64,000 bases of DNA from Gnetum montanum (lineage: Eukaryota > Streptophyta > Gnetopsida > Gnetales > Gnetaceae), in contig MNCI01035103.1 in NCBI GenBank assembly GCA_015680685.1, forward strand, positions 78,946 through 142,945. Direction: 5' to 3'. The notes under the pieces were generated by a model. That model was not told the DNA's origin and did no database searches. It saw nothing but the letters and a program-made list of their open reading frames with translations. The translations under genes and the position numbers were made by a program. Positions 11,576-23,135 of the stretch are shown here, one piece after another (the first letter of the stretch is position 1; every line of letters starts with the position of its first letter).

Positions 11576-12651
11576 TGAATAAGTTCCCCAACATAAAAAT
11601 TAATTAGCTAATGCACACACCAATTTTAACATGGTTTCCCAACTTGGATAGTCCACACTCAAATAGTAGTTCGCTAGCACACCTCCAGACTTTGTTACTC
11701 TAAAATGTGGTTTCAAGGGCACCACATCCTATACAAGCTCAAAGATTGGCTCTAGAGTAATTCATTGAAATGAATCTACAAAACTTTGCAAGCTCCCAAT
11801 AAGTTTAGAATGTGGTTTCTAGGATCCCACAACCTTTACAACTTGAGCTCCACTCCAAAGTATTGCAGCACTACACCAACACTCAATCCCATAGGATCTC
11901 AACAAGCTCAAGTAAGATGCCTTCCCACAAGAAGCACATCAACCTGGTAGGGCAATAAGAGAGAACCAAGAATTATAAGGAAAGGATGAAACTAATTCTG
12001 TTGATCATTGTACATTGAGTTATAGCTCACATTTACCACTTAGAATAGATAAATGATAGTACGATGAGGAATACTAACAAGAAAATAATGTATACAATGA
12101 TTGCTTGATAATGATACTTAATAGTAAAAAAATGCTTGCACATTTTTCAATGGAATGAATTCTTCTTGTAGCTAACATGCTTTTGAAATCACCTTGGAAT
12201 TTATGTAATGGCTATCTAATAGTTACTAAAAGCATCTTCTTTGAGCTTCACATGCCTTTTTATAGTGGACCTTTATTCTGGAAAGGCATCTTCTCCACAA
12301 GAAAGATGTCTTTGAGGAGATGCCTTCATGAAGACATCTTTCTCACTAAAAATACATTTTCTACTTTTCAAAGTCATCTTTGTCTAAGAAATATTTAATT
12401 TGGCAAAGAAATTTGTTGTTTCTTGGATACATCTTTCTTGAGATTCCTTTGCACTTTGAAATATTTGTTCCTTGTTCTTGCTCTTAAATTTTCGCATGCT
12501 TCCTTGAGATTTTGACATCTTTCTTGAGATTCCTTTGCACTTTAAAATCTTCATTCCTTTTCCTTGCTCTTAGATCTTTAAACACAACAATCACACAAAC
12601 CTCATTTATTTTTCATTTTCCTTAAGGTTTTGACATATCAAAGGGTCAACA
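11576..12651 (-). repeat. Copia 3' LTR (minus strand), 1076 bp
   Basis: It aligns over its whole length by eye with 32830-33905, which has the same length. Read on the minus strand it starts TGTTGACCC after the tract 'aaaaaggggagat' (12652-12664), the typical polypurine tract and LTR start of Sire-type Copia elements. It ends near CTTATTCA; the outer end may extend about 20 bases further left. Within it a unit of about 90 bp starting 'acatctttcttgag' is repeated (around 12428 and 12519). Confidence 0.85.
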
Positions 12652-14530
12652 ATCTCCCCTTTTTGGTGATGTTCAAAACTTAAGAAAATGGGTTATTAGA
12701 CATGTAAATATCCAAATAACCATAACTATTCTCTTCCCCTATTTGAATAGCATAAAAAATGAACAAATGAAAACCTAGAAAGTAGCATAGAAGCAAACAA
12801 ATTTCCATTAAGAGCTACCCCTTATCTATAAAGCACAACAAAGCCTTTCAAATGGTATGTAAAAGAAATAAAGCTTAAAGTCCAAACTTTAACCCTTGAA
12901 GATCAAGTAACCTATCTCTAAACCAATAAGTCATTAGTAACAAATAAACCAATATATTATCACCCAATACTCTAGTCCTTGTGAAACATCAACAAAAAGA
13001 TAAAGAGCAGCACTTTCATGACAAGTGGAAAAACATGCCTATTCAACTTTTAAGGCAAATCAACACACCTAATTATGATAAATATATAAAAATATCAAAC
13101 ACAACCAATCATTTATTTTTAAAAAAAATCATAAGCTAATATATGATAATTATGTTGAGTACAAAAATAGCATATACCTCTTTTCTTACCAAAAGAGATT
13201 ATGAATACCTTGTCTAGTTCCAATCTACCATTGTGAGTACTTGAGATCTCTAAGATGAGTACTTGTCAACTTATATTTGCAAGAAGGACCTTAGGACTTA
13301 AAAAGATACATTCTCAACATACAAAATATCAGACATATAAATCTTAACAAGAAGGTTATAAAGCAATTTGTATATATCCATGCCCATTTTAAATATTAGC
13401 ACCAAGAAAGACATCAGAAGGTAAAATGTTCAAAAGATATCTCGAGAAAAATTAACTCATACTTTTTCCTTGGATACTTTACTATACACTAGAATGAATA
13501 GTCCTTTTTTGCTCATTTTTCATTGTGGGTGTTGGAGTGGAAAGTCCTACTACGTGAATGTCTTTTGAAAAAAGTCTCAAATAACTCCCCCAGACTAGTG
13601 GCGTTTAAGATGATAACTATTCATGAGGGTCTCTCCCTGACCACATGCTTGTATTTCTTCCTAGTCTCTTTGCTCATAATGCATCTATTGCAGAGATATT
13701 TGTAACTCCTCTGAGCCTTTTAGGATCTTCATGTTGCATTTAAATTGTAAGATCAAGTGTGGAGACCAAGGTCTTCCATTAGTGAACAACAAATATGCAA
13801 ATATTTTTAAGATACTTAACAAGGAATACATTTTGATTACATTAAAGGTGCCAAATCAAATGCTTCAAAAATATCCTAAAAGAAATTGGACTTTATGATT
13901 TTAGAGGAAAGAAACAATGGCATATCATATGGAACATAATACATATATGTTTAAATAGAAATGAATGATCAACAAAGGGCTTTTGATTCATGAATTACAA
14001 TCAAGAATTTTAACCCACTTGAAACCAATACCTTCTAGTTAAGAGCATGATTTATTAATAAAAACTTTACAAGCAGTGCAAGCTAGGTATTAAAATGAAT
14101 TGCAAGATCAAGGATTTTTTTTTATTTCCAAAGATTTCCAATACCTTATCATAACAATAAATTAATCTAGTTTAATCTCATTACATAAAGAAATAATAAT
14201 TATACCTATACTTACCATTACATACCTTGCATGTTGATGGAGAATGAAGGTGTCTAGAGAGCTAGAGAATGAGATTCCTCTTTCGAGGTTTCTCTTCTTG
14301 GATAGATTTCTTCAAATTTCAAGGGTTGGCTTCGTGTCATGAAATTGTTGGAGATAGAATTCTCATTCTCATGTTCCTTCCTCTTGATTCTTCATTCTTT
14401 TTGAAATTCCTTATTCTTTTAAGTTGTCTAATATTTCTTGACTCCTCTCTAAATCATCTTCCTATCCATTTTACCCTATGAAAAATCCTTTCTCGGCACA
14501 TTCAAATGAGATCAAGAATTCATATGATAT
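12652..14530 (-). mobile_element. Copia internal region, 3' segment (split by nested element)
   Basis: This is the part of the minus-strand Copia element between its 3' LTR and the nested element at 14531. The purine tract lies at 12652-12664. I translated both strands and found no recognisable integrase, RT or RNase H, although about 1.9 kb is present. The copy is therefore internally deleted, or it is a non-autonomous form with gag only. Confidence 0.65.
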
Positions 14531-15381
14531 TGATGAGACGCGATATGCACAAGCCATGATATCGTATCCCCTGCGATATTGCATACATGATATCGCGTCC
14601 TTCCCCACGATATCACGTACGTGATATCACGGTCCGCCACCATATCTATAAATAAGAGGTGGCACTCCCTTCATTTCCCGATCCTGGCTAGAAGTAGCGA
14701 AGCTCTAGCAATTTGAACACTCCAAAGTTAGATTAATTTCCCATGTGCCCGCAGTAGGAGTCCTAGAGTGAATGGCTCTTTATTCGAGCAACTTTGTAAC
14801 CTGAACACAAGTTGTGTACGAAAATAAAGACGAACTTTATTGGATAAACCTTGCAGTACATGGTTTTATTTTGTTTTTATTTATTGCTTTCCTAGCGTGT
14901 ACGAGTACGAAATGATTACGAGCATCTACGGATGTGTATGGCTAGTCAAGGAATCGGCTGCTCATCGCAATGCGTGAGTACGACTTGATTATGAGCATTG
15001 GACTACTTGGTAACCCAGTAGCGTATTCCAAGATCTGTGCTTGCTAATCCTAGTGGTAGTCCAATGTGTACGGCTGGTCAAGGAATCGGCTACTCATCGC
15101 TAGGCTAGANCAGACTTAGGAAATTAGTTAGAGTTAGTTAGTTTCTCAACCCTTTCCCTCATAGCTTAGGAGATAAACCGAAAAATACCAAGAAAATCAT
15201 ATACCTCAGACTTGCTTAACCATACATCATGACACATACAAGCAAGCCTGGGAAGACAACGAATGATTAACCCTAAGTGTTCCTTATGGCATTTAGGCAT
15301 TTAGTCTACGGAGTTTGACTGGATCACGTGTGCTACGCTTGTTTCATATGGTTGAGTGTAGGGGTACCTCGCCACTCATCA
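14531..15381 (+). repeat. 5' LTR of the gag-protease element
   Basis: Begins TGATGAGACG and ends CCACTCATCA. U3 holds several GATATC dyads, including a perfect 20-bp palindrome at 14609-14628. A TATA box (TATAAATAA) is at 14647-14655. It is 222 bp shorter than the 3' LTR. The missing part falls at the single N (15110), so the difference may be an assembly collapse rather than a real deletion. Confidence 0.9.
14647..14655 (+). promoter_or_regulatory. TATA box of the LTR promoter
   Basis: TATAAATAA follows the U3 dyad cluster and precedes the R region. The same box occurs in the partner LTR at 20919-20927 and at the matching place in the other LTRs of this family. Confidence 0.7.
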
Positions 15382-15402
15382 TTGGCACCGTTGCTAGGGA
15401 CT
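15382..15402 (+). promoter_or_regulatory. Primer binding site, tRNA-Asp type
   Basis: TTGGCACCGTTGCTAGGGA starts directly after the LTR end. It closely resembles the TGGCGCCGTTGCCGGGGA site of Athila/Tat gypsy elements, which is complementary to the 3' end of a tRNA (usually given as Asp). The same site is found at 57593 and, on the minus strand, at 31937-31917. Confidence 0.8.
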
Positions 15403-15499
15403 AAGTGTTTTTACGCCAATAGAACATAAGGGATATCACTCACATTATTGTGAGCTTTAATGAACCTTTGGATTAATCAGTTAATTAAGAACATAAATA

Positions 15500-18400
15500 A
15501 TGGTAAAACAGCACACCATTAAGGTGGCCTCTTCCCATGAAATCAACTCATCTAAGGACAACACAGAAGACAATCAGCATCATACACATAACCCAAATCA
15601 GCCATGTCCTAAATAATCTAAGGTCACATATACTCATCTTGATGAGTATGTCCCTAAATTTACTTTTATTTTCCATGAAGATGAGCAATTGCGATGGAGA
15701 GATTTGCAAGGTAACATTGTGTTACCCCCAGATCAAGCAACCCCTAACATGCTTTTCCATGCCTTAGCACAGATTGGCATGCATGAACTATTTTCAGAAT
15801 ACGTTCTGGATGACCATGACACAAGGGATTATCATCCCACAAATGCCCAACGTAGTCGGGATGAAAGTCAGGAGAGCCAACATTCATTGTTGAAGGGCAA
15901 GGTCCCCCATGTCCTTAGTGAAATAGGAGACGAGGAACCCCTCACAATGGATTTCTTAGAAAATGATGTTCCTCCTCCTCACTCTGGTAAAGAGGTAAAG
16001 CATCAGGGCCTTCGATCAACTATACATGCTACAAGCTCTGATCCCCATGAGCACCAACTGTTCACAATAGGAACAACCATTCACACTAAGGACGGACACT
16101 TAGATCGTCACAATGATTAGGGCTAAAGCAGCCGAAGAGAAGGTAAGAAACATTGCCATGGTGATGGATCCCCTTCCTCTTCTCCTTCATCTAACCATTC
16201 ACACTCTCCTTCCACATCTGGGTGCAACCATCGTGAGCATAATGGAGAGGGTAAATGTAAAAAGGAAGATGGAATACCTCGACAAGAAGGTCAAGAGGAG
16301 TTAGGACAAGGGCAAGGACTTAGGGAGAGTAGGGAATCACGCAGACATCATAGGCGTCATGAAATAGACGATCATGATGAGCCCCTACTCGCAACCCGAA
16401 GTATGCTTAACATAACAGAGGCAGTTAGGATCCCCACAAGGCACTTAAAGGATAGTCAGATCAAGCGATTAGACATGAACAATATCCCACGATTTGAAGG
16501 GGGATACAATGATGATCCGAAAAATCATTTGTAGGCATTCCACAATGCCTATGCCTTCTAGAATATTGATAGTGAGTGGAAAAAGCTTAAGTTGTTCCAA
16601 AGGACACTCATCAAAGAAGCAGAGAGCTAGTACCGGTCCTTAGAACCGGAAACCATTAGGAGGTGGAGTATGATGTTTGAATTGTTCAACAACAAATATC
16701 AAATGTACTCTAGAGTGTTCAACTTGCGTAAGCAGATCCAAGGCTAGAAACAAGGTGCTTATGAACCCTTGGATGCTACCATGGCCCGTTACTATACACT
16801 GCTACATCGTTGCCCGGGCCATGGGTACGCTATGCAGGATCAACTTTGCCACATCGTGGATGGGCTAAGAAATGAAACGACAAGAACTCTTAGGACTTAC
16901 GCCCAAGGGAGACTCTCCAAACTAAGAGCCCATGAAGTTCAAAGCTTGTTGGAACAAGTAGCACAAGAAGAAGGTGAACTACGGAAGAGAGAAAGTGCAG
17001 AAGAATATAACCGTGATCCCTCCCTTCACAAGAAGGGAGTGAAATTCTATGATGAGGAGGATGAGTCACCACTCGAAGAGTTGGTGAACCGGAAAACCAT
17101 GCCAATCAAAAAGTTAACAACCAAGGTATTAGCTAAGGTAGACCAAATGTGGGATTCCTTAGACTCACGAATAGAAATAGTCTTAAAAATCATAGAAGAG
17201 TCTAAGGTTGAGCAAGGTAGTGACAAAGGCAAAACCAAGCAGACAAACTTAAGCCCTCCACATAGCAAGGGTAAGGGAAAAATTCCTATCTCCGATGAGG
17301 TTGTAAATTCTGATTCAGACAATGATGGTGGATGTGAGATCTGCTATTATGACCATCCTAAGGGATGTTGCCTAATTATCTCACATCTACAAGATTCTGG
17401 GGTGTATGCATTAAATCCAAGACTTAATCAACGGAAAACACCCCAAAGGTTACCTTACCCACAAGGTAATCCAAGGCAGTTCCACCAACCCTTAACATAT
17501 TATCCAAGTGGAACACCTCCACAACCCATTGAACAACATCAACAGTGGCAATACCCACAATTATGGGGGATGCCACCGCCAACACATCAATACCCTTACC
17601 GGTAGCCTGATCCTTACGGTTATTATGTGTAATAGCCAGTTTCTCCAGGTGACTCTATGGGTCACACTACCCCCAAACGTCACTACCAAGTACAAGAGTA
17701 CCTCGAAAGGACTCCTTCTCCTCTGGGAGACATCTCACATTCCGTCCATCCTCTAACTCCACCCACACCTCTTGCTCAGGTAGTTCCCGTAACACCTCCT
17801 ACTCCAACAATGCAAGGGGAACTTCCTCCTCAACCGTAGCAACGTCATGCTACGAGAGCTGTAAATATCCAACCTGCTGATGGTTCTGACAACTATAAAA
17901 AGAGAAGACATTACTTCAAAACAAAAAACCCAAACAAACTCTGGCAACAACAAGCGGTTAAGGCCATGTACATGCCTCCACCATCTAACACTTCGGAGCA
18001 CCGTTCAGTCCAACAGGGCATAATGCATACGATTATGTTATTGCATACCGTAACTGACTGGATCAAGGAAGGCCACCTTCCCAGGAAACTAACTGACCCT
18101 GGAAGTCCCTTTATTTATTTGTAGATCGCTGGAAATGCACCACATCGAGCTCTTCTTGACTTAGGTTCTAGAGTCATCTTAATTTCGCAAAAGATGTATC
18201 ACGCCTGGAACTTGCCACAACTTAAGAAGAGTAATATCCAACTAGAGTTGGCAGACTAGTCCATCACCATTCCCTTGGGATTGGTGTAGGATGTTATTAC
18301 CACTGTGTGTGGTTGGTCCTAACCAGCAGATTTTCTAGTGATCGATGTTAACAACAACGAAGGAGACTTCTCAATTATAATGGGAAGGGCATGGCTAAAC

Positions 18401-18853
18401 ATAGTAGATGCATGCCTTAGGATCCGCGATCTTTCCTTGGAAATCTCTAAGATAAACATATGTGGAAAGATTGAGAAGAGGATAGTTCCATGCATCACAT
18501 ACAGTGATTCATTGGGTGATGACATGGAGGAAATGTCTCCATGTAACAGGTCTGCCCAAGAAACTCTGCAACAAAGATGCTTGTATGTAGCAACCACACA
18601 AGAAGTAGTAGACACCCCATGGTTGATAGCTTCTCATAGGGGCAAACAAATATGCATGGAACATACTGAGGAAACTCATGCCAACAACCGTGGCATAGAC
18701 GCATTGGAACGTGAGTGTCGCCAGCTTCCACCCCTGAATCTAAGATCATCAATTGGGAGAAGTTGGACACTTCTAAGAAATTTAAACAAATGCTCATTAC
18801 TTTGGATCTCTCCCTTACAACTTAGTCATGGGGGTGATGGCAACCTATGCTAA
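15500..18853 (+). pseudogene. Gag-protease polyprotein, single frame with about 15 in-frame stops
   Basis: From the ATG at 15500 one reading frame can be followed for 1118 codons to 18853 with no frameshift. I count about 15 internal stops: about 11 TAG, 4 TAA and no TGA. The Gag core (about 16470-17130) has FEGGYNDDP, the 'AES*YRSL' site (a Trp-Tyr-Arg core in relatives) and a long helical part around the residues QGRLSKLRAHEVQSLLEQ. A Pro/Gln-rich linker follows (17400-17830). The protease-like part begins near 18120 (HRALLDLGSRVILIS); the usual D-T/S-G reads D-L-G, so it is probably inactive. It continues to the IIMGRAW block at 18374, equivalent to the C-terminal ILG region. There is no RT after it. 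Homologous Gag is at 29600-31771 (minus) and 57694-59860. Confidence 0.85.
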
Positions 18854-20787
18854 CCATATGGGGCCCTTAGTTCTTTTTTGGTTTTCTTTTACACATTTTT
18901 GTTTTACAAATTTCTTTAACTTTTCTAATTTTTGTTTTACAACTTTCTTTAACTTTTGATATTTTTGTTTTACACCATTGTTATACTTTTCTATTTTGTG
19001 TGTCTGTGTGTGTCTGTGTGTGTGTATCCACCCTGTATGTTCATCACCCAATAAGTGTTCAGACTGATGGGATGAACTATTTTCATATGGATTGCTAATG
19101 TTTGGTTTTTACCTTTAAGTTACAATGTTGATACTAAGGTATGTTTCTTTTGATATGGCAGGCAATGAGATCACTTCATCCATCCATCCACCAGAGTCTA
19201 TGGTTTCTCTTAGCTTGGAAATGTACAGTTCCCTTCCAATAAGAACTTTAACGAATCGGTGACTGGGTATTTCTCAAACTAAGGAAGGACTCAAGGATTG
19301 CAAAGGGTATGACTTCAAAGGAATTTGATGCTTTTGTGTTGATCATTCTCTTGGGTGCTTGGATGTTTTTGTCTTGATTTTTCTTACTATTCCAATGTCA
19401 CCCATTCTTCGGAAGCTGAGACAATAAAAATAAGAAGTCTTTGCATGGTGTGGTCCCCATGCATAAAAATGCAAAACACAAAAAAAAAACCCCAAAGTGA
19501 GGATTCAAAGCACACCCCTTAGACAAAATAAAATTTGGGCTACAAGCACTGGGTATGGAACCAAAAGTGTTCCCTCTAACTAAGGCCCTTCTCACTTCCC
19601 ATTCTCTCCTTTGTTTCATCTGAATGGTTGTGAATCTCTGAAGATGCATCCTTGCTACCAACATGGATTGTTTAACTGAATGCATTGATGCGAAGTCACT
19701 AGAAGTGGTTGGTTTGAGCTGGAGTTGGAATGAGATTTGCCAAGTTGCATTAATCATAACACACACAAGGGGCTATATACCACCTTGTCCTTTGGATTCC
19801 ATTCCATCCTATTCTTTCCATCCTTCTCTCCCTTGTTCACCTCATTTCCGGTTGTATCATTAGTGTATATATTTTGGTTGATGGATTGTTTTCTTTTTGG
19901 TAAAGTCTAGTGGTTAAGACTTTAACTCTTGTTCCAAAGGACATTCCCAAAGCCTACGGACTCTTTGAATATGGGATTGTCAAGGAATTAAGGGCATGAT
20001 GCTGCTTTGGGGAGGACCCACTGACACTCCTATTTGGAACATTAGTTAACTTCTTTTCCTTAACATTTTGCAATTAATTTTATTTTTTTTCATTACCATT
20101 TTGACATCCACTTCACTGATGTCATAGTTGTCCCTTTTTACCTATCTTTCTTACTGCTTTTCTTTCTCCATTCTAACATTATCGGAGGTTCGCGATTAGT
20201 CATGGGGGTATGGGGCCTGCTTTTTCGATTTTTCTCCTAAGCCCCGAATTTTTTCGTTTATCTTCCTAACCCCTACACCTTCAGTAGTCATCATCTACAT
20301 TTTCCTTGATCCATATTAGCCATAACACAACCTAGCCAATGAACCTAAACCAAAGCAAGGTATTATTTACTTAATGATTCAATTACCCTTGCTAATATAT
20401 GATTGTGTTGTGGGTGCAAATGGCACTCATACAACAATGGCATGGATCTAGAGCAAACACTTGGAATGGAGCAGCACTAAAGTAGCTATGCAAGGAGTAG
20501 AATGGATAATGTGCTTACGGATGGACAACGGAAGGTGCAATCTAGGTGTTGGCAGCAGCAAGACTCTTCTCTCTTCTTCTCTTATATTCTCTCTCCTCTT
20601 TTCACTCAGCTACCAATTGTGGCCTGATGTCATTGTAATAAGGTGTTCACCCTTACTGTCATGAACACCAGTCTTGTCAAGTCTTAGAATAATGAACCGT
20701 TCACATGTCATTCCATTAGTTCCATTCCCCTCAATAATCCCATACCTACCTGATATCATTGTAAGGAACTCGAGGACGAGTTTTCAT
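18854..20787 (+). other. Conserved 3' noncoding region of the gag-only family
   Basis: No coding potential of note. It contains T-rich blocks with a recurring TTTTTGTTTTACA word (18890-18975), a TG microsatellite (18997-19025), the block 'caaagcaca.cccttagacaaaataaa' (about 19506-19530) and 'gctttggggaggaccca' at 20012. The same landmarks occur in the same order at 60180-62150 and 976-2633, and reversed in 24020-25238. Conservation across copies suggests a cis function (packaging, dimerisation or RNA stability), but that is inference. Confidence 0.7.
18997..19025. repeat. (TG)n microsatellite with TC interruptions
   Basis: Short imperfect TG repeat within the 3' noncoding region of the gag-protease element. 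Confidence 0.9.
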
Positions 20788-20802
20788 TTAGTCATGGGGG
20801 TA
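20788..20802 (+). promoter_or_regulatory. Polypurine tract
   Basis: 'ttagtcatgggggta' lies directly before the 3' LTR start and is the expected plus-strand primer site. Near-copies occur internally at 18822-18835 and 20194-20210. Confidence 0.75.
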
Positions 20803-21875
20803 TGATGAGACATGATAGGCACAAGCTACGATATTGCATACGCAATATCACGACCACCACAATATCATGTCCTTCCCTACAATATCGTGTACACAATATC
20901 AAGGTCCGTCGCCATATCTATAAATAAGAGGTGGCACTCCCTTCATTTACAAATCCTGGCTAGAAGTAGTGAAGCTATGGTAGTTTGAACACTCCAAAGT
21001 TAGATTAATTTTCTATGTGCCCACAGTAGGAGTCCTAGAGTGAACGACTCTATATTCGAGCAACTTTGTAACCTAAAAAGAAGTTGTGTACGGAAATAAA
21101 GACGAACTTGATTGGATAAACCTTGCAGTACATGGTTTTATTTTGTTTTTATTTATTACTTTCCTAGTGCGTACGAGTACGGCTTGATTACGAGCATCTA
21201 TGGATGTGTATGGCTAGTCAAGGAATTGGCTGCTCATTGCAACGCATGAGTACGACTTGATTACGAGCATTGGACTGCTTGGTAACCGAGGAGCATATTC
21301 CAGGATATGCGCTTGGTAATCCTAGTGGTAGTCCAATGTGTACAGCTGGTCAAGGAATCGGCTACTCATCGTTAGCCTAGAACGTGTGATAAGTACAACT
21401 TGGCTACAAGCACCCACGGGTGTGTACGGCTAGCCAATGAATCGGCTGCTTATCACACTTAGGCTAAATAGGTGCCTCAGTATGACCACTTCGAGCATGT
21501 GCGTTACATGTGGTGATCCTAGTAATGATTAGCATTTCGTAGCCATACTTGCATGGTTCAGGGTGTGTACGGTAAGTGGGAACGGATGCTGATGCTAGTT
21601 AATTTAGACTTAGGACATTAGTTAGAGTTAGTTAGTTTCTCAACCCTTTCCCTCATAGCTTAGGAGATAAACTGAAAAATACCAAAAAAATCATATATCT
21701 CAGACTTGCTTAAGCATACAGCATGACACATACAAGCAAGCCTGGGAAGACAACGAACGATAAACCCCAAGTGTTCCTTGTGGAATTTAGGCATTTAGTT
21801 TGCAAATTTCGACCAGATCGTGCATGGTACGCTCATTTCGTATGGTTGAGTGTAGGGGTACCTCATCACTCATCA
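20803..21875 (+). repeat. 3' LTR of the gag-protease element
   Basis: Starts TGATGAGACATGATAGG and ends TCACTCATCA, 1073 bp. TATA box at 20919-20927. It shows repeated 'gtacgacttgattacgagcat' type units in U5 (about 21170-21420), which the 5' LTR partly lacks. Confidence 0.9.
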
Positions 21876-23135
21876 GATATGACCAAGTGTTCATGTGATA
21901 AAAATTTAAATTGAAATTCCATTGTTTATGCCCAAACCTACTATAGTAATAACACTTAATTTTCCTATTGTAGTAAAAGTGATTAAAATTATCAAACCTT
22001 TGTGGTGCTTTTGATTGGTCTGCAACTACTTTTGAAAGAGATGTAGTATTTGTTGATTCTTCACTCTTTGGTGTGGCCTTTGGTTGAGATGAGGTTGGTG
22101 TAGATGATTCCTATTATGTACACCATCCTAGTCCACTCTTATCTTATGGACTTATTCCTTGTCTAAGAACCATCTGAAGGAATTCTTGGCCCTTGACCAA
22201 CCACTCATTCACAAGCTTTACATCTACAAGATCTTCTTTCATCTACTTAGAAGACTTGGTGAGTTTTTCATTCTCAGCCCTAAGGTCTGAGATTTCCTTT
22301 ATAAGCTATAAAATATTTAATTTTAATGAAGAGATGTCTTGATCCTTGTCTTTTTGTTGTATATTCATCTTTGAATAGATACGTTAATACCAAAGTTTCA
22401 AGATTTCATCTTTATCTTTAGATTCATCATCTAAGGTGCTAGCATCATCATCTGTGAGAGTCATATAGATGAGATGTGAATCTTTTACATTATCCTTCTT
22501 CGCTTCATCATCCCAGCTTGTGTAGAAGTTGTTCTTTTCTAGTTCAATATCGTTTTTGTCCCTCCTTTTTATCTTTTCATTACTAGGACATTCAGAGGCC
22601 ACATGGATAGTAGCACCACAAATCCAACATTCCATTGAAGAAAAATTAAAATTAAAATTTGAAAAAATTTTACTGCTTTCTTTACCTTCAAATTGTTTGA
22701 ATCTTTTCTAATTTGATTTTTTACTCATCTGCTTAATCACATTGGTTACCTTTCAAATCTAAACCTTAAAGTCTAAGTTCTCTTTCTTGAGATAAGAGAA
22801 TTCATCATTAAGAACTTTCATTTTTATTTCTTTGACATGTAAGGTATCTTTTATTTCTACACATGTTTTGAAATGAAAGAACTTCATGACAAAACATCCC
22901 ATACCTTTCTTCAACAAAAGTATCATCATGAGCATTATCCATTTTACAAGTGTAGACACTTTTATTTTTGAATGGAAAGAAGGGAATGAAATAATTACCT
23001 TTATAGAAAATGTGATACATGAATTTGGTACAACAATTGATGAAGAAAATTAGTCTCCTTATTCAAATAAGTCTAATGTTGATTTCCCCTTCCATTATTC
23101 ACTCTTGGTAGGTGATGAAGAAAGAATACTACTAG
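21876..23135 (-). mobile_element. Copia internal region, gag segment (between the two nested elements)
   Basis: This minus-strand stretch continues the Copia element interrupted at 14530/21876. It holds the Gag part with two zinc knuckles and, further upstream on the minus strand (23020-22759), Lys- and Phe-rich open pieces that would be the middle of Gag. The second knuckle lies at 21890-21960 and is damaged: the pattern CYYYSRFGHKQWNF lacks the second and last Cys. The nested element inserted just after it. Confidence 0.65.
22384..22635 (-). pseudogene. Copia Gag zinc-knuckle fragment
   Basis: An 83-codon frame starts MECWICGATIHVASEC, a perfect CX2CX4HX4C zinc knuckle (Cys-Trp-Ile-Cys, His, Cys). 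It is followed by a Lys/Asp-rich acidic tail with repeated DDE/DDD runs, as in Sire-type Copia Gag. In the intact protein this knuckle binds the element's RNA during particle assembly. The frame is a fragment; the flanking sequence has stops on both sides. Confidence 0.7.

Larger units (their letters stand above)
14531..21875 (+). mobile_element. Non-autonomous gypsy-family element with gag-protease only (TR-GAG-like), complete with TSD
   Basis: The element is bounded by two LTRs (14531-15381 and 20803-21875) and flanked by a 5-bp target site duplication GATAT (14526-14530 and 21876-21880). The order is 5' LTR, primer site, one gag-protease frame, about 1.9 kb of noncoding sequence, polypurine tract, 3' LTR. 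RT, RNase H and integrase are absent, so it needed enzymes from a relative such as the element at 23136-32782, which shares gag, protease, LTR ends, primer site and the 3' noncoding region. It is inserted inside the Copia element. Plant elements with LTRs and only gag are known as TR-GAG; keeping a protease-like segment is a variation. Confidence 0.9.

Noticed and set aside
16890-17322. Minus-strand open frames opposite the gag core
   Set aside because: Shadow frames of the plus-strand gag-protease ORF; no motif of their own.
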